A stretch of DNA of 64,000 bases, taken from Camellia lanceoleosa. Taxonomy: Eukaryota; Streptophyta; Magnoliopsida; Ericales; Theaceae. Positions 45,531 through 56,779 of the stretch are shown piece after piece. The notes under the pieces are model-generated. The model did not search any database. It saw only the letters and a program-made list of their open reading frames with translations, and was not told the DNA's origin. Each line of letters begins with the position of its first letter. Position 1 is the stretch's first letter. The position numbers and the translations under genes are program-made. The stretch spans positions 122,551,429-122,615,428 of the forward strand of contig CM045770.1 of assembly GCA_025200525.1 (NCBI GenBank), read 5' to 3'.

Positions 45531-46520
45531 CTTTTTAACTCCTGGAAGCAACGTTCTTGTTTGTCAATCCACTAGAATAGGGCATTTTTCTTAGTCAATT
45601 GAGTCAATGGCGACGCAATCTTTGAGAAATCTCAAACGAAATGCCGGTTATATCCTGCCAATCCTAAGAAACTTCAAACTTCAAATACATTAGTAGGTCG
45701 CGGCCAATCTGCGATTGCGGTAATCTTTTGCGGATCGACATAAATGCCATCCTTGTCAATGACGTGGCCGAGGAAATGTACACTAGTGATACAAAATTCA
45801 TATTTCTTCAACTTAGCATAAAGTTTGTGATCATGTAGTATCTACATAGTTGATCGTAAATGTTGCTCATGGATTTTCAGTGTTTTAGAGTATATGAGGA
45901 TGTCATCAATGAAAACAATGACGAATTCATTGAAATAGAGTTTGAACACTCAATTCATGAGGTTCATAAAAGTCACTGGAGCATTCATAACACCAAATGA
46001 CAAGACAAAGAACTCATAATATCCGTAACGCGTTCTGAAGGCATCTTTCTCAATGCTTACTTCTTTGTCCTTTACTTGATGATAGCCAAACCTAAAGTCA
46101 ATCTTTGAAAATACTTGAGAGCCTTGAAGTTGATCAAATAAGTCATTGATTCGTGAGCAAAAGGTATCAATTCTTGATAGTAACTTTGTTCAATTCTCGA
46201 TAATCAATACACAATCTCATCGTACCATCTTTTTTCTTTATGAACAGTCTCGAAGCTCCCTAGGGTGAGGTACTTGGTCGTATGAAACCCTTATCGAGCA
46301 ATTTTTGAAGTTGTATTTTGAACTCGTTCAATTCTATAATCGATATATGATGAGTTTTGGATATCGGTTGTGTACCAGGTTGAGTTTCAATGGTGAATTT
46401 GACTTCTCGCTCAACTAGGGTACCAGGTAAATCTTTAGGAAAAATATTAGGAAACTCCTGAACTACGAGTATTGAATTGGGTGTTGGGTCTACTCACTAA
46501 GTATCGACCATTTAACAGAC
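45531..46520 (-). pseudogene. Chromovirus reverse transcriptase
   Basis: The minus strand reads, across a few stops and shifts, [37 protein letters not shown], a DLFDQLQG stretch, [20 protein letters not shown], and FVIVFIDDILIYSKT with the catalytic DD, then VHFLGHVIDKDGIYVDP and SFLGLAGYNRHF. All major RT blocks are present in order. It is much better preserved than the RT of the 27-37 kb element. Confidence 0.85.
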
Positions 46521-46539
46521 CTAACCACAATAACCTTTC

Positions 46540-46930
46540 CTCAAAAGTTGTTGGGTTAACGTAAAGGATACTAAACATGAAGGGGTAGAAATTCCAGTTC
46601 CATCAAAGACAAGTTCACATTGGTTTGGTAATTGAAGGAACATTTTTTATTTTTTGGTAGTACAGTCAATAAAGGCATGGTTGGCAGCTAGCCAATCCAT
46701 TCTTAAGATTATATCAAAACTACTGATGCGGAGTGAAATCAAATCTAAATATAAGATTTCACCTTTTAGGGAAAAGATTTATATACATTAGTACTAAGTG
46801 CAGAACCACTAGACGAAAAAGACACAAATAATGCATATCCCAAGGGTTCAGGTGTCGATGTCAATTTGGAAGCAAATTATGGAGTAACAAAACAATGAGT
46901 TGATCCGGTACCATTCCCATCATTAGCCAT
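46540..46930 (-). pseudogene. Chromovirus aspartic protease
   Basis: Minus-strand pieces: GSTHCFVTP for the DSG-type active-site region, FASKL, then an EWIG-L-A-NHA-like stretch corresponding to GMDWLAxxHA, and CSFNYQTNVNLSL. Frameshifts and stops. No gag was found between it and the primer site. Confidence 0.6.
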
Positions 46931-47500
46931 TACTACAAAGTAAGAGTTTTAATAGTCCGTAGTTTCTATTCGTACATAATAATTTCTAATATAATAGCTA
47001 ACAAGACCTACCTAAACATAACTTATAACTAAGGTTTCTCCAGGTGCACTGTGAGCCCCATCGCTAATCACTTTATTAATTTAACTTTTCGACAATTTGA
47101 TTAGCAGTGACAAATATCCCCTCAGCTTTTCTTTGCTTTTGAAAAAGTAGTGATTGATGGGGGATAAATACAACTTTACAAAAAGTAGATCCCTGATGAT
47201 GATAATGATGTCGTCGTCTGGGCACTACAACAATTCTTTTTCTTCTTTTTATTTTATTTTATAAATTTAATATAAGATATAAAATATCTAAAATGTAATA
47301 TTTACACTAATTTATGTATACATATTTAAAATATGTTCAAATGCACAAAATCACACAAAACCATAATATGAACTAATAAAGTGTATGTTAGCGGCCAAAT
47401 ATATAACATTTAGATTCCGATCACTCCCTATCCTATTTCTTAATTGTGTGTATGTCCTACGCCCCAATGAATTTTTTTTTATATTTAAAATAAACCATTG

Positions 47501-47511
47501 CTTTGATACCA
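47501..47511 (-). promoter_or_regulatory. Primer-binding site, initiator tRNA-Met type
   Basis: The minus strand reads TGGTATCAAAG five bases from the 5' LTR end at 47,516, matching the start of the initiator tRNA-Met primer site of this clade. Confidence 0.8.
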
Positions 47512-47515
47512 CTTT

Positions 47516-48872
47516 TGTCACGACTCTACCCCGGTACCTAGAGGTTAGATGTCGTGACTAGTCAATCACTGAGGTCATCAAAGGCCAATTCAAAATTTAA
47601 CAAATTAATAACACAGTGGAAATAAAAGGGTACCCCAAATATTTATTTTATTTAAAATATACATTGGAGCTTTTATTTATTTATATTGTCAAAGTTAGAC
47701 TATGTTTACAAAGTGCCTTGTGTCTACTCCAAGTCCTGGTATTTATATTGTTACAGTTAGACTATGTTTATAAAGTGCCTTGTGTCTACTCCAAGTCCTG
47801 GTATTTATATTGTTAGAGTTAGACTATGTTTACAAAGTGCCTTGTGTCTACTCTAAGCCCTGATCCTGCTACTTCCAATTTATGAACAAGGGGTTAAAAC
47901 CCCTCCCTAAGTCGCATCACCTGAAAGTGTTTAACAGCTATAAGTATATGACAGAATGAGAAATATTATATTGAGAGTATAAGGGTATAAAATTCACCAC
48001 GAATAATTATTTAGGCTAATTTGGTTCGAATAAATAAATTATTTTAAATAATAGAAGCATAAGGAAAAACATATAAGCAAAATAATCATAACCACGGTAT
48101 AAAACAGAAGAGAGGGTCAATAGATCCATGACAAATTGAGGGTCACAAAGCGACTAATTAGAGGGCCAATGATTATTTAAGTCCCTCAAGACATTAGACC
48201 TTCGTGGTGGTACGTACAAAATAAATTTTCAAATATCAAATCTCTAAAGTCATAAATAATTTATATCCATGGGTTTCCCTTTTTAGACAAATAAGGTTCG
48301 TAAAATAAATGACATAGTTGAAATGTTAATATAATTTATAAAGCATGATTTGTATAAAATAATTTATGGTTACTCAAGGTATGATATGACTTACCTTAAC
48401 ATTGATCCCTAACTTTTAACTTACGTCTGCTCCACTGAGCTCCTTTCTTGTTGATTTTCTTTGTTTTTTCTTCGTGCCTTCATTCAGCACAAGCTCACCT
48501 ATTTATAGGTGATTTGAGTGCCAAGACTCTGATCACCCACATTGCCTTACCTTCTTATCCTTAGCATGCCACATTTTTTCTTATCCTTCTTAATCCACTC
48601 AGCATGGTCAAGGTCATCCAAAACAAGGTAAAGGTTTTGGCTAATCCCATGGCCCAAATACTAAACTAATTTCATTATCATCTTTTGGTGAAACACAATG
48701 CTTCCTGATTGTAAATTAAATTATTATTTAGTACATACAAAATAATTTTTTGATTTTTGATTTTTGATTTTTGATTTTTGTTTTTTGTTTTTTATTTTTA
48801 TTCTTTTTATTTCATTATGATTAGTTGATATTGACGTGGTGTTAAAATTAATTAAATATTTGGGGTGTCGTA
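47516..48872 (-). repeat. 5' LTR of the minus-strand chromovirus
   Basis: Runs TGTCACGACTC to GGGGTGTCGTA, about 1.36 kb, similar to the 3' LTR. It contains a three-fold tandem repeat at 47,678-47,863 where the other LTR has a single unit. Confidence 0.85.
47678..47863. repeat. 62-bp unit in triplicate within the LTR
   Basis: Three consecutive 62-bp units starting TATTTATATTGTTA and ending CTCCAAGTCCTGG (third unit slightly changed). The partner LTR has one unit, split by the hAT insertion at 40,734. The expansion occurred in this LTR only. Confidence 0.88.
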
Positions 48873-49400
48873 AATGTAAAGTGAAAAGGATATTAATGGA
48901 TCAGGACAGCTCATGTGACATTTTTTATGTTGTGTGTTTTAGAGAATTTGGCCTTCTGAGGACTTAGAATCCTCTGATAGCCCAATGGTCAGGTTCAATG
49001 GAATGCCGACGTGGCCCTTGGGGGTTGTAAATTTGGACGTACAGGCAAGAACAAAAATGATGAAGATAGAATTTATTGTGATTGATACCCCATCGCCTTA
49101 CAACGCGATCTTGGAGAGACCATGGCTCCATGCAATGAAAGTTGTGCCGTCTACCTTACAACAGCTATTGCGATTCCTAACTGAGTTTGGGATAGAGGAG
49201 ATCCGAGGGGATCAAGTTCAGGAAAAAAATTGCTCCATGGTAGTAATGAAGTATACTTGCAGCATCCGACATGTGAAGTCTGTAAAGGTGGACGAAGAAG
49301 ACCATCAGGTCTTGGAAGATATCGACAAAGAGCCAACCGACAAGAGTCAAAAACTAGTGAAGAAGATCATGATGAATGAAGGAGATGTTGGCGATGACAT
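48873..49400 (+). pseudogene. Tat-type protease, catalytic part
   Basis: Continues the protease begun at 40,450. The first 110 bp give VKRILMDQDSSCDIFY, where the usual active-site DxGSSADI is changed to DQDSSCDI. The open frame from 48,985 reads MVRFNGMPTWPLGVVNLDVQ, PSPYNAILERPWLHAMKVVP, STLQQLLRFLTEFGIEEIRG and CSMVVMKYT, the conserved downstream part of Tat-type protease. From about 49,365 the sequence no longer matches pol. The RT that should follow is missing. Confidence 0.85.
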
Positions 49401-49862
49401 TGGCATTGAGAAAGTGGAATGTGTTGGGAAGGTTCTAATATTGATAGTTGGTCAACTAGGTCAGAAGTGGAGCCTTGGTCTTGTCGGGCAGATCTAAGAG
49501 TTGTTGCTAATGGTGGAGTTCGGCTTTGAGATGGGATGTCGGGTAATGGAGACTTGTAGGTGGCGATGTAGTTTAGCAAGATAGGAGCACCACATAATTT
49601 CAATGGAAACCCCAAGAGCCTGTCAACATCGACTCTCTTAACATAGGCTTTGTGAAATGCCTTGCTGGGTTGAGGAAGCTCTACAGTATAGGAAAGAAAA
49701 GATTAAAAAAATGTTAATTGTAAGATACTGGTTTAAATAAGTTGGAGTTAAGAGTCTAAGGCTTGGGCTCTTACCCTCATCTCTTCCTAGGGTTCTTTGG
49801 GGCAGAGGGTAGAGGCGGTGGGTGTCGTCTTGAGCAAATTTCCAATTTTCTGATACAATGGG
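49370..49862 (-). pseudogene. Antisense ORF of the Tat element, C-terminal part
   Basis: The minus strand gives VSENWKFAQDDTHRLYPLPQ from 49,850 and, further down, VKRVDVDRLLGFPLKLCGAP followed by a basic and serine-rich tail to about 49,370. Together with 49,955-50,269 and 56,004-56,137 it forms one antisense gene of the type found in Tat-lineage elements (similar to the Pfam Transposase_28, putative gypsy transposon, family as I remember it). Its function is not established. It overlaps the end of the protease frame on the other strand. Confidence 0.6.
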
Positions 49863-49954
49863 TGTCACGACCCAAACTTGTCCCTAAAAGTTTAGGTCAT
49901 GACCGGCCTACACTTAGGCCTCAAAGACAAAATTTCAAAAATGGGGTTATTACA
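49863..49954 (-). mobile_element. Minimal 92-bp LTR insertion
   Basis: Starts TGTCACGACCCAAAC and ends GGGGTTATTACA, the chromovirus LTR termini seen elsewhere in the window, flanked by the perfect 5-bp duplication ATGGG (49,858-49,862 and 49,955-49,959). It interrupts the antisense ORF. At 92 bp it is about 4% of the usual 2.5-kb LTR, so it is either a solo LTR with a huge internal deletion or a tiny mobilised derivative. Confidence 0.82.
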
Positions 49955-50269
49955 ATGGGGTAGTTATCTCCAACACCTTTGTTGGAGTCAGGAAGGTCGG
50001 TAATCATTTTGAAAGCTATGGATCTAGGTTTGAGGTAGTATGAGGTACCGTTCTTGGATTTGAGAGCATAAAAGGTGTAACAGTATTCGACGTCAAGGAG
50101 GGTCAGTCTGCCGTTATGTTGGCAACATAAGTCGGCGATACCATTAATTATACTAAATGTGCTTATGGCGAATCGCATCGGGGTGAGCTAATAGTAGTGC
50201 ACCATCTCTCAGAATAAGGTGTTTAAGGGAAATCTGATTCCATCTCTATAATGGACACTATAGAGACGA
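49955..50269 (-). pseudogene. Antisense ORF of the Tat element, middle part
   Basis: The minus-strand frame includes RLYSVHYRDGIRFPL, two in-frame stops, then MRFAISTFSIINGIADLCCQ, LDVEYCYTFYALKSKNGTSY and MITDLPDSNKGVGDNYPIV. The order (GxRFPL, ISxFxI, YYL, DLPDSNKG) fits the Transposase_28-like ORF. Interrupted at 50,273 by a solo LTR and at 49,954 by the 92-bp LTR. Confidence 0.65.
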
Positions 50270-51540
50270 ACATTATAATGACCCTCATTTTGCTTTAATC
50301 ATATCCATGAGAATTTGAATGATTTTGGTTTGTTAAGATTACATCTTGTAAACTGTGATATTTTGTCTAAGTGTGGGATCCTGTCTTGTTTTGATGCTAT
50401 TGTGTTTTGCCTAAGTATAATATCCTTGTTTTATTCCTTTCTTTGTGTGTTGAATCTAAGCTATTTACCTTTTCTACCTTATACCTGGGTCACACCTTTG
50501 AACCTGTTGTACCTAGGCTATTGAGTGACAACACCTAAGGCCATCTTGGAACTATCTTAGTTGTCCTCTATCTCCAACTTCACACCTAAGCCAAGGTGTG
50601 CATCACCTAGGCATTCAAGATCTTTGATCCTTGAACCTTGCAGCTATGTTGGGCGCTTTCTTGTCGAGTTGTGCACCTTAGCCAACACCTAGCAACTTTT
50701 GTTTGTTCCATGTCTTGTATAACCTAAGTCGAGGTGTGTCACACCTAGGCCAAGTGTCACCTCTCCTAGCTGAGGTCAGGGAGACCTTACTTGACTGAAG
50801 CCTATGTTTTGATCCAGGATCCTTGCCTTGTCAGAAGTGCTTATGTCATCTTACTTGTTGTGTACACTTTGATTTACTCTTATCTTTTCATTTTGATGCC
50901 TTTTAAGGAGGCTTGACCAGATGATGTGTCATGACCCGAACCCGCCCCTATGGGTTAAGGACATAACCGGCCAGTAACCAAGGGATTACCCACGGCCTCA
51001 AACCAAACAAGACATAACTCATCAGAGTAAAGGGGCTAAACGAAAGCAAATTCAAACTTTTTTTCATAGAGCTGCGCTTACATGGCACATCATAACAATC
51101 CATGCATATACATGTTAATAACTCACATCAGAATATGCAATAACATAAGGTTCTGTACATACAGGATCATTCATGTCTAAGTCAGCCAATCAAAACTATA
51201 TACAACCGTAAACCAAAGTTCTCACCAACATGACAAAATATAGCAAACTAGTAAAAGGGCGAAAACAAGTCTTGTGCGTGAGACGTATGGGCTGACTCTT
51301 CAAAACCTTGATTGTTTCTCACAAACTTCACTGAGGCTGGGTTTGGACCTCCCTTGGCTCACCTACAGACACATGAATGAGTGTGAGCGAAAGCCCAGTG
51401 AATAATATCAAATAAGAAAGATACACGAACAGTATTTAGAAAGACATGCACCAACGGCCTTGGGCCCAATTCACTTTTATATCTAGTATATATGTATATA
51501 TATATATATATCAAGTAACTGCGATTTCAAACACATCAAA

Positions 51541-51895
51541 CGGCCTCGGGCCAATCCATTCATGTCAAACGGCCTTTGGCCCATTTATTCTTTCATTCAT
51601 GTCAGACTGGCCTTTGGCCCAACCATTCTTTCATTCATATTAGACTAGCCTTTGGCCCATTCATTCTTCCATTCATGTCAGACTGGCCTTTGGCCCAACC
51701 ATTCTTTCATTCATGTCAGACTAGCCTTTGGCCCATTCATTCTTTCATTTATGTCAGACTGGCCTTTGGCCTAACCATTCTTTCATTCATGTCAGACTGG
51801 CCTTTGGCCCATTCATTCTTCCATTCATGTCAAACTAGCCTTTGGTCCATTCATTCTTTCATTCATGTCAGATTGGCCTTTGGCCCATTCATTTG
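51541..51895. repeat. LTR minisatellite (GGCCTTTGGCCCATTCATTC type)
   Basis: About nine units of roughly 36-39 bp, core GGCCTTTGGCCCATTCATTC followed by TTTCATTCATGTCAGACT. The 126-codon open frame across it (51,576-51,956) is a repeat artefact with a periodic WPLAQPFFHSCQT-like peptide. Confidence 0.88.
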
Positions 51896-52234
51896 GCATA
51901 GCAAACATTTGTCCACAATTCAAATTAACAAGCTTATAAGACTTATAGGGAAATAAGCAATTGGACAAATAACATACTTCAAGACATCTTTATTAAGATA
52001 TTACTCACAGTGTTTTGCCAGTGGATTCACCCTTGAGCTTGACCCTACATATTACATAACACATATGGGTCACAAACAATTCAATGCGTTCTTAATTCAT
52101 ACATCCCTCTTAGGCTTCTTTCTTATTCTTTTAATTCATTCATAATGCTCCATGCATGCAAAAAAGAACTTAGAAGTGAAAGAGAACGAAAAATGAAACA
52201 CAGAACACATTTACAAAATTTCAGAAACAGGGGT

Positions 52235-52470
52235 CCCCACTCGAGCGTGGACTTGCCCGCTCGAGCGGACCCATTAGGTCTGCAAAAGTACTGATTACCT
52301 CATTTTTTCGCTTGAGCGTGAGGTCAGGGGCTCCAGCTAAAAGTCTCATTACATGGCTTCCTGCTCGAGGGTGAATCTTCCCGCTTGAGCGGACATCCAT
52401 ATCTGCAAAACTTCTGGGAGCTCGTATTTCCCGCTCGAGCGGCGTCTTCCCCGCTCGAGCGGACATGCCA
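52235..52470. repeat. CGCTCGAGCG block in the LTR
   Basis: Seven or so copies of CGCTCGAGCG or variants (CGCTTGAGCG, CTGCTCGAGG), usually followed by GGAC or TGAG. Same block as in the related LTRs. Confidence 0.8.
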
Positions 52471-52565
52471 AATTCTGAAAAATCCAGAATTGTTCTTTAA
52501 GTTCAAACTCGACCTCTAAAGGTTCAAAACTCATAATTTTGGTTCCAAAACATGCAAATACATTA

Positions 52566-53112
52566 GACCATCTCCAACGGTTCATCAAACGCAGCATCAA
52601 ATTTGAAATTTGGTGAAAAAGTTACTGTTTGGTGCTCCAACGGTTGCACCAAATCGATATCAAATCGACAATTCACCAAACATTTCACCAGACTGAGAAC
52701 AGAAGAAATGTTTCACCAAATCACTGTTCCGGACCGTTGGGGAGACGAAGCCGGTTGACCATCCGGGTGACCAACCGGTTAACCAACCGGTCGCCCCGGA
52801 AAAAGTTCAGACCGTTCACTGAAAAGGTTCAAACCAGTCCAAAAAAAAAAAAAAAAAAAAATTTGCCTAGGTGGTCGACCACCCAAAAGTTCAAAAAGTT
52901 CAGAAAAAAGGGTTCAAACCGATAAAAAAAAAAAAAAAAAATTTTTTTGCTGTTATCGGTTGACCGGCCGGTCAACCAACCAGTTGCCCGGCGCAAATTT
53001 GATGAAACAAATTTGATGCTGAACCGTTGGAGCGCAAAGTATCAAATTAAGGAAATGACCCCTTTTTTGACTCAGATTTGGTGAAACATTTGGTACACCA
53101 TTGGAGATGCTC
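52566..53112. mobile_element. PIF/Harbinger-type (Tourist-like) MITE
   Basis: The ends GACCATCTCCAACGG and the complement of CCATTGGAGATGCTC are inverted repeats, flanked by the 3-bp duplication TTA (52,563-52,565 and 53,113-53,115). GAGCATCTCCAA ends with TTA/TAA target sites are typical of PIF/Harbinger MITEs. The interior is rich in ACCGGTT palindromes (52,745-52,800 and 52,955-52,990) with poly-A runs between. No transposase. Confidence 0.82.
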
Positions 53113-56003
53113 TTATATATCATGAGTATACAAGCAAGATGAGGTCAATTGCTCAAAATCATGGTCACATTCTCAAATTATTCAACACTTCTTTTGTATA
53201 ATCAAACTCATGCCTTCAAATCTCATGTAAGCTCCATATTCCCAACAACCAAACATGCATGTAAATTTTTTACCTCAATTCCCTTTCAAATAGCACCAAT
53301 GATGCTCAAAATCATGAAAATCAACAAAACTATACTTGCATGTATGCTTCAATGCTCATATTCCCATATTCAACTTAATACATGCTTGATTATGCCAAAT
53401 CATGGTAATTCTATGCATGCATGTACACATTAGCTTCAATTTCATCACTTATAACACAATTCTTGTTCTTGATCATTAATCAACTTTGAATTCACAAAGT
53501 TACAAACTAAAATTCATGAATTTACTCACCTAGGAGCTTCAAACACCCAAATTCTAGCCAATTCTTGAGTTAATCTTCAAGGTTTCCAAGCCTCTTGCTC
53601 AAATCTCCAATTGTTTCCCTCTCTCTCTGTCTAGCCGACCCTCACTCTCTTTCCTTAGAGTAATTTTAAGCTTTGAGCTCAAATAAAATGAATATAAGTA
53701 TAATAAAGCTCCTTTTATAGTCTCTCACTAATTACATTGATTAGAGTTAAATAGTAAAGCTTAATTGATCATTCTGAATCTAATTATTTTGGTCCAAATA
53801 AATTTTTAATTAAATTTCACCGTAGGCTCTAAAAATTACGCCAATCACAATGGCGTAGTCAATTTCAGTTTCTGTGGCCGATAGGGCCTTCAATTTAAGT
53901 TCCGAAGCAGATAATCAAACAGATTTTCCTACGGTAAATAGATAGAAATTCAAAATTACATATATTCACATAAATGGCACACAAAATCATATCAAACACA
54001 TAATCACAATCATAATTAAGGTTAATTAGCATAATACGGACCAGGGTTATCACATGATGCTACGTGTCGTAGTAGTGGGTATTAGTCAGTTGTTAGAGGA
54101 GAAACCCATATCATTTGCCATGTCTTTGTCTAAGAAGAGAGAAAAGCTCTAGAAGAAAAAGAAGAATAAATTCTTAGAGGAAACTAGATTTTCCAAGCTT
54201 CATTCTTAGACTTGGAACCATTTGATTTGTGTTTTGAGGTTAGATTCTTGATCTACTTTTGTTGTTGTTTTTATTTATTTATTTTTTATGTTAATCTGAT
54301 CGCATTGCATGATCTAGCATGATTCACGAGCCATGCATTGATTTAAAGTTTTGTTTTAAAGAGAGAAAGTGATGTTCTTGTGTTCTTGAAGAAAAGCTTT
54401 GTTTTGATCTAAAAGTTTGTATATAATTCTATGTTTTTGTGTTTATTTTCATGAAATCTTCAAGTATGGGTACCCAAGTCCATGTTTTTGAACTCATATC
54501 ATGAGATCCCAAATTTTGAGTAAGAAGTTATGACTTTAGCATTCATGTTCTTCATATTCTTTAAGAGAAACCCAGGTTCCGAATTCCATTATTCCCTAAG
54601 TCTGGTCCCCGAGACCCACTCTTGTCTAGCCTTCACACCTAGGCCAAACATTGCTTCTTATTTTGGCCTACTTTGCATGATCACTTGCACCTTGGTCTAC
54701 CCTACATGAATACCTAGGTCGACCATAACACATCTTTGCTGACACCTTGTAACATCCCAGGCGGGCAGTTCACATCTCAGCCAAGACCTCTTGAGTTCAC
54801 CCAACTAGGTCATTTCGGTCTAGTTCATCTCTGTGCATCCATTCCTTGAACTGGTTTGTACTTAGCATACTTTTCCAAGAAAAAAAAACATTGATTTAAC
54901 TCTTAGCACATGTTTTGTTTTGTTTTGTTTTGACTTGGTTTTGAAAAGAAATGTCGAGATCTATTTTACTCATTTGAAGTTTGTTTTGAGAGTGCATTGC
55001 ATAACCATCTTTGAGCATCTATTCTTGTCTTCTTGAAGTGCATCAATGGGATTTGCCATGTATTTGTAGGTCTTGGATCTTTGCCTTAATCCCCTTAATT
55101 GAAGAGCTGTTATGAGTGGTATTTTTAATAAAGTTATGTTATAATGTTTTGGATAAAATTTTTGCTTTGTTTTGGAAAAGTATTTGATCAAGCATGAATG
55201 ATTATTCCTTAGTTTTGTATCAAGTATTATGTTTGTTTTGATGACATTCTTGAAAGGTCCTTGTGTGCTAGGGGACTTAAATACAACTAGTACCTTTGTT
55301 TGTGATATCTCCTTTGCCACTGATGGGTGGGCTTGTCTAATCGATTCCGGATCGGTTATTCCTTTATTTTGTTAATGAATGTTCATTCTTTGTATTATGT
55401 AGATGTTAATAAACATCCTTTGAAGCTTTGAAAGCCTTTAATTGATGAACATGATTCATCCTTTGATTTGTTATAAGCTATGATATGTATTGTTTTGATA
55501 AAATCTTGGATATCATTCATTCATACCTTTATTACTTATATAATTCACTGAGTTTTCAGCTTACACATCTCCCTTATATATATGTCGGTGATGAACAAGA
55601 AGGTGATGTCACCTAAACTTTGTTGGAAGATGTGTTTTGTTTCATGTTTTTGTATCATCTTGAAGATTATGCTTCTTAGCTTGTAGATTATTTCTTTTGT
55701 ATGTTTTGGCAAGAGAAACCTTTTGATCAAGATGTAACATGAGGATGTTTACATACAAGCTTACTATATTTTTGTATCTAAGTTGTAAAACCATATTAAT
55801 GTTTATGTATCTCAATGTATGCCATTTCATTTTATCTATGCACAGCTTTTATGGACTAATTAGATTTGAATTTATTGCTTTTGCACATGTATGCCCCTTA
55901 TTTATGCTCTGTATGTGAGAATCTTTATAAGTTGGCCTTCGATAATCTAAGATTACAGACTATCACGGCATCATTCTATTGGGGGCAGAATGAGGTCATG
56001 ACA

Positions 56004-56137
56004 GACATGTAGTTCTTTCCAAGTGTAGTTGAGTACTCACCGGCAAGCTTAATATGGACATTGGCTGAAATGCCAAACTCTCAGCGAAAGTTTTCTATCT
56101 TAGTAGGGTTGTCTACCATCCATTTATGCATACCCAT
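56004..56137 (-). pseudogene. Antisense ORF of the Tat element, N-terminal part
   Basis: On the minus strand an ATG at 56,135-56,137 opens MGMHKWMVDNPTKIENFR, then a stop, then EFGISANVHIKLAGEYSTTL, a plausible N-terminus for the Transposase_28-like ORF. It breaks at 56,004, where the solo LTR inserted, and continues at 50,269 after a frameshift. Confidence 0.62.
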
Positions 56138-56748
56138 TTTTTAAGGAGTGGTGAGTTCTTGGTGTTGTTAACCTAGGGTTTTCAATACAAGGATCTTGGA
56201 AATCTTGTGGAGGTTCTAGAAATCCTATGTTTATTCTGGAGTTTGTTAAGTCCTATGTTTTTCTGGTATGATTTGATAGCGAAACTTAAATTTCAAGACT
56301 AAATGTGCAAAAGAAAAGGTTGGAATGCAGAAATTAGAAGTATATTCGAAGAAGTTCTGAGAGTCCTATTGAGATTCTGGAAATTGTAAAGTATGTGTTT
56401 GCTTAGGGTGATTTGAGTGTGCGAAATTCAAATTTTGGTCTAGAATGTGAAAAGTAAAAGTTTGGTATGCAAGAACTTGAAGCAAAACTAGGAAATTGAG
56501 GAAAACAGTGAAGAATATATTCAAGAAATTTAGAAGTTGAAATTGAAATTGAAATCTAAAGGTCAGATGACTTACAGAAGGTTTCAGGCGAAAAAGAGGG
56601 CAAATTCTTGATTGTTGGGAGGAGACGAGTTGATTGATCGGAGTAGAGTTGTGTTTTAGTTGCCGAAGAAGAAGAACAGAGTGGTTGCCACAATAAGCTT
56701 CAAGAGGACAACAATGGTGATTTCAGAGTTAGAGAGAGAAAATATAAG

Positions 56749-56779
<31 letters not shown>

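Larger units (their letters stand above)
40546..48872 (-). mobile_element. Tekay-type chromovirus, minus strand, gag-deleted
   Basis: The ends TGTCACGACCC (40,546) and TTTGGGGTGTCGTA (48,872) are flanked by GATGT and AATGT (4 of 5). The LTRs are 40,546-42,856 (3', enlarged by a hAT insertion) and 47,516-48,872 (5'). On the minus strand it has a tRNA-Met primer site, protease, RT, RNase H, integrase with chromodomain-like tail, and a purine tract. Only about 570 bp separate the primer site from the protease, so gag is deleted. It interrupts the Tat protease. Confidence 0.87.
50927..54054 (-). mobile_element. Chromovirus-type solo LTR, minus orientation
   Basis: The ends TGTCATGACCCGAACCCGCC and CCAGGGTTATCACA are flanked by a perfect 5-bp TSD TGATG (50,922-50,926 and 54,055-54,059). 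The start is the reverse complement of the Tekay-type LTR end at 36,690-36,707. Without the 547-bp MITE it is about 2.58 kb. It holds a minisatellite (51,541-51,895) and a CTCGAGCG block (52,235-52,470) in the family order. No internal genes. Confidence 0.87.
50274..56003 (+). mobile_element. Chromovirus-type solo LTR holding another LTR
   Basis: The ends TATAATGACCCTCATTTT (original TG mutated to TA) and TGAGGTCATGACA are flanked by AACAT (50,269-50,273) and GACAT (56,004-56,008), 4 of 5. Without the inserted LTR (50,927-54,054) it is about 2.6 kb, the usual length for this family. It has the family phrase TTCACTGAGTTTTCAGC then TATATATATG near 55,545-55,585, and CACCTAGGCC-type repeats (50,480-50,820 and 54,640-54,800). 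It splits the antisense ORF. Confidence 0.8.

Noticed and set aside
51541..51895. CRISPR-like array of evenly spaced repeats
   Set aside because: The units are contiguous tandem repeats without unique spacers, in plant LTR DNA.
51576..51956. 126-codon open frame with a periodic WPLAQPFFHSCQT peptide
   Set aside because: It is the reading of the LTR minisatellite; the DNA repeat explains it entirely.
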